A stretch of DNA of 46,142 bases from a bacterium (GTDB lineage: Bacteria; Patescibacteriota; Microgenomatia; Daviesbacterales; UBA10151): contig JAJYIE010000008.1 of assembly GCA_021790255.1 (NCBI GenBank), positions 1-46,142 on the forward strand, given 5' to 3'. This document shows, piece by piece, positions 45,568-46,142 of the stretch (positions within the stretch are counted from its first letter, which is position 1; each line of letters begins with the position of its first letter). The position numbers were made by a program, and so were the translations under genes. The notes below the pieces were generated by a model, which worked only from the letters and a program-made list of their open reading frames with translations, ran no database searches and was not told the origin of the DNA.

Positions 45568-45921
45568 TTATTTCGGATCCTCAACCGGTTTTTCCGGAAG
45601 CAAAAGCTGTTTTAAGGCAGAATGGGTGATGCGGCCGTTCATGATTAACCTGGTACCCACCGGGTAACTTACCTCCAAGATCGGAGCACAAATGACATGC
45701 GGAATTCTGCCAACCACTGTTGCCCCCTCGTCATCTAACGCTTTCCCGCGGGCAACCAGCACAGCCCGATCGTCTTCCACAATCACCAGCTCTTCCACCC
45801 GGTCAACCCCGTATAGAACTCCGTCATCTACCCCAAGATTGCTGGCTTTAAGAGTTGCTGAAAAATTCCCGGCACCATCGGCATGAAGGCAAATTAACTT
45901 GTCTAAACTTTCAACACTCAT
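45568..45921 (-). CDS. Hypothetical protein
   Basis: 117-aa ORF from MSVESLDKLICLHADG; the longer 45999 start would run through a terminator-like hairpin. Confidence 0.55.
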   Translation of the reverse strand: MSVESLDKLICLHADGAGNFSATLKASNLGVDDGVLYGVDRVEELVIVEDDRAVLVARGKALDDEGATVVGRIPHVICAPILEVSYPVGTRLIMNGRITHSALKQLLLPEKPVEDPK

Positions 45922-45933
45922 TTTTCTTTTCCC

Positions 45934-45958
45934 AAAAAATAAAAACCCTTGCGGGTTT
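45934..45958 (-). terminator. Rho-independent terminator-like hairpin
   Basis: Minus strand AAACCC-GCAA-GGGTTTTTATTTTTT. Confidence 0.7.
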
Positions 45959-46056
45959 ACTTTGGCAGAATGGTATTTTACCTCATCAGTTCCAAACAAG
46001 CAAGCTTAACTATCTGAGTTTAGTGCAAAACTACATTTAAGTTGATTTAACAATAA

Positions 46057-46138
46057 AAAAGCAGCTGACTAGTCTGAATATGTAGCTACAAACTAATAAA
46101 CAGACGGAAGCTCCAGTTAGGAGGTGTCAACTGCTTTT
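46057..46138 (-). ncRNA. Candidate branched structured RNA / long-stem terminator at window edge
   Basis: 13-bp closing stem AAAAGCAGTTGAC/GTCAGCTGCTTTT (minus strand, with a U.G wobble) enclosing GTCTG..CAGAC and CTCC-TAACT-GGAG; T-run follows. Confidence 0.4.
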
Positions 46139-46142
46139 GCTA

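Overview
The window looks like a compact chromosomal segment of a Patescibacteria/CPR bacterium. Microgenomates is my best guess, from gene content and the partial 16S rather than a search. It opens with the 5' portion of a minus-strand 16S rRNA gene that is cut by the window edge. About 35 intact or recognisable protein genes follow: diadenylate cyclase, a TrmH-like methyltransferase, UppS, a surface-glycan cluster (FAD oxidoreductase, two tandem GT39-like enzymes, SAM methyltransferase, GT4, HAD, DUF2298-like), YjbQ, an ECF sigma factor, polyprenyl synthase, IspG, IspH, ferredoxin, a DsbA-like protein, Pth, ATP-dependent DNA ligase, Fic, RecF, MFS, Fpg/MutM, two GT4 enzymes, EamA, DNA polymerase I, an XRE-sigma4 protein, an ABC exporter, FtsH, a tRNA-binding domain protein and TrpRS. 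Three genes are broken: a RAYT/Y1 transposase, a GGDEF protein and a hypothetical protein. No tRNA or CRISPR was found. The observations I rate highest are: (1) a dispersed set of 7-bp-period tandem repeats with different unit sequences, often next to short palindromes, lying both between genes and in-frame inside conserved genes (trmH-like, ligase, GT4, polA, probably recF); (2) a recurrent promoter layout in which a -10-like hexamer ends exactly 6 nt before the start codon at about ten genes, suggesting widespread leaderless transcription; (3) an XRE HTH fused to sigma-70 region 4; (4) a Pol I that lacks the intermediate 3'-5' exonuclease-like domain, with a repeat-derived linker in its place; (5) a branched RNA-like structure at the right edge with wobble-supported pairing.
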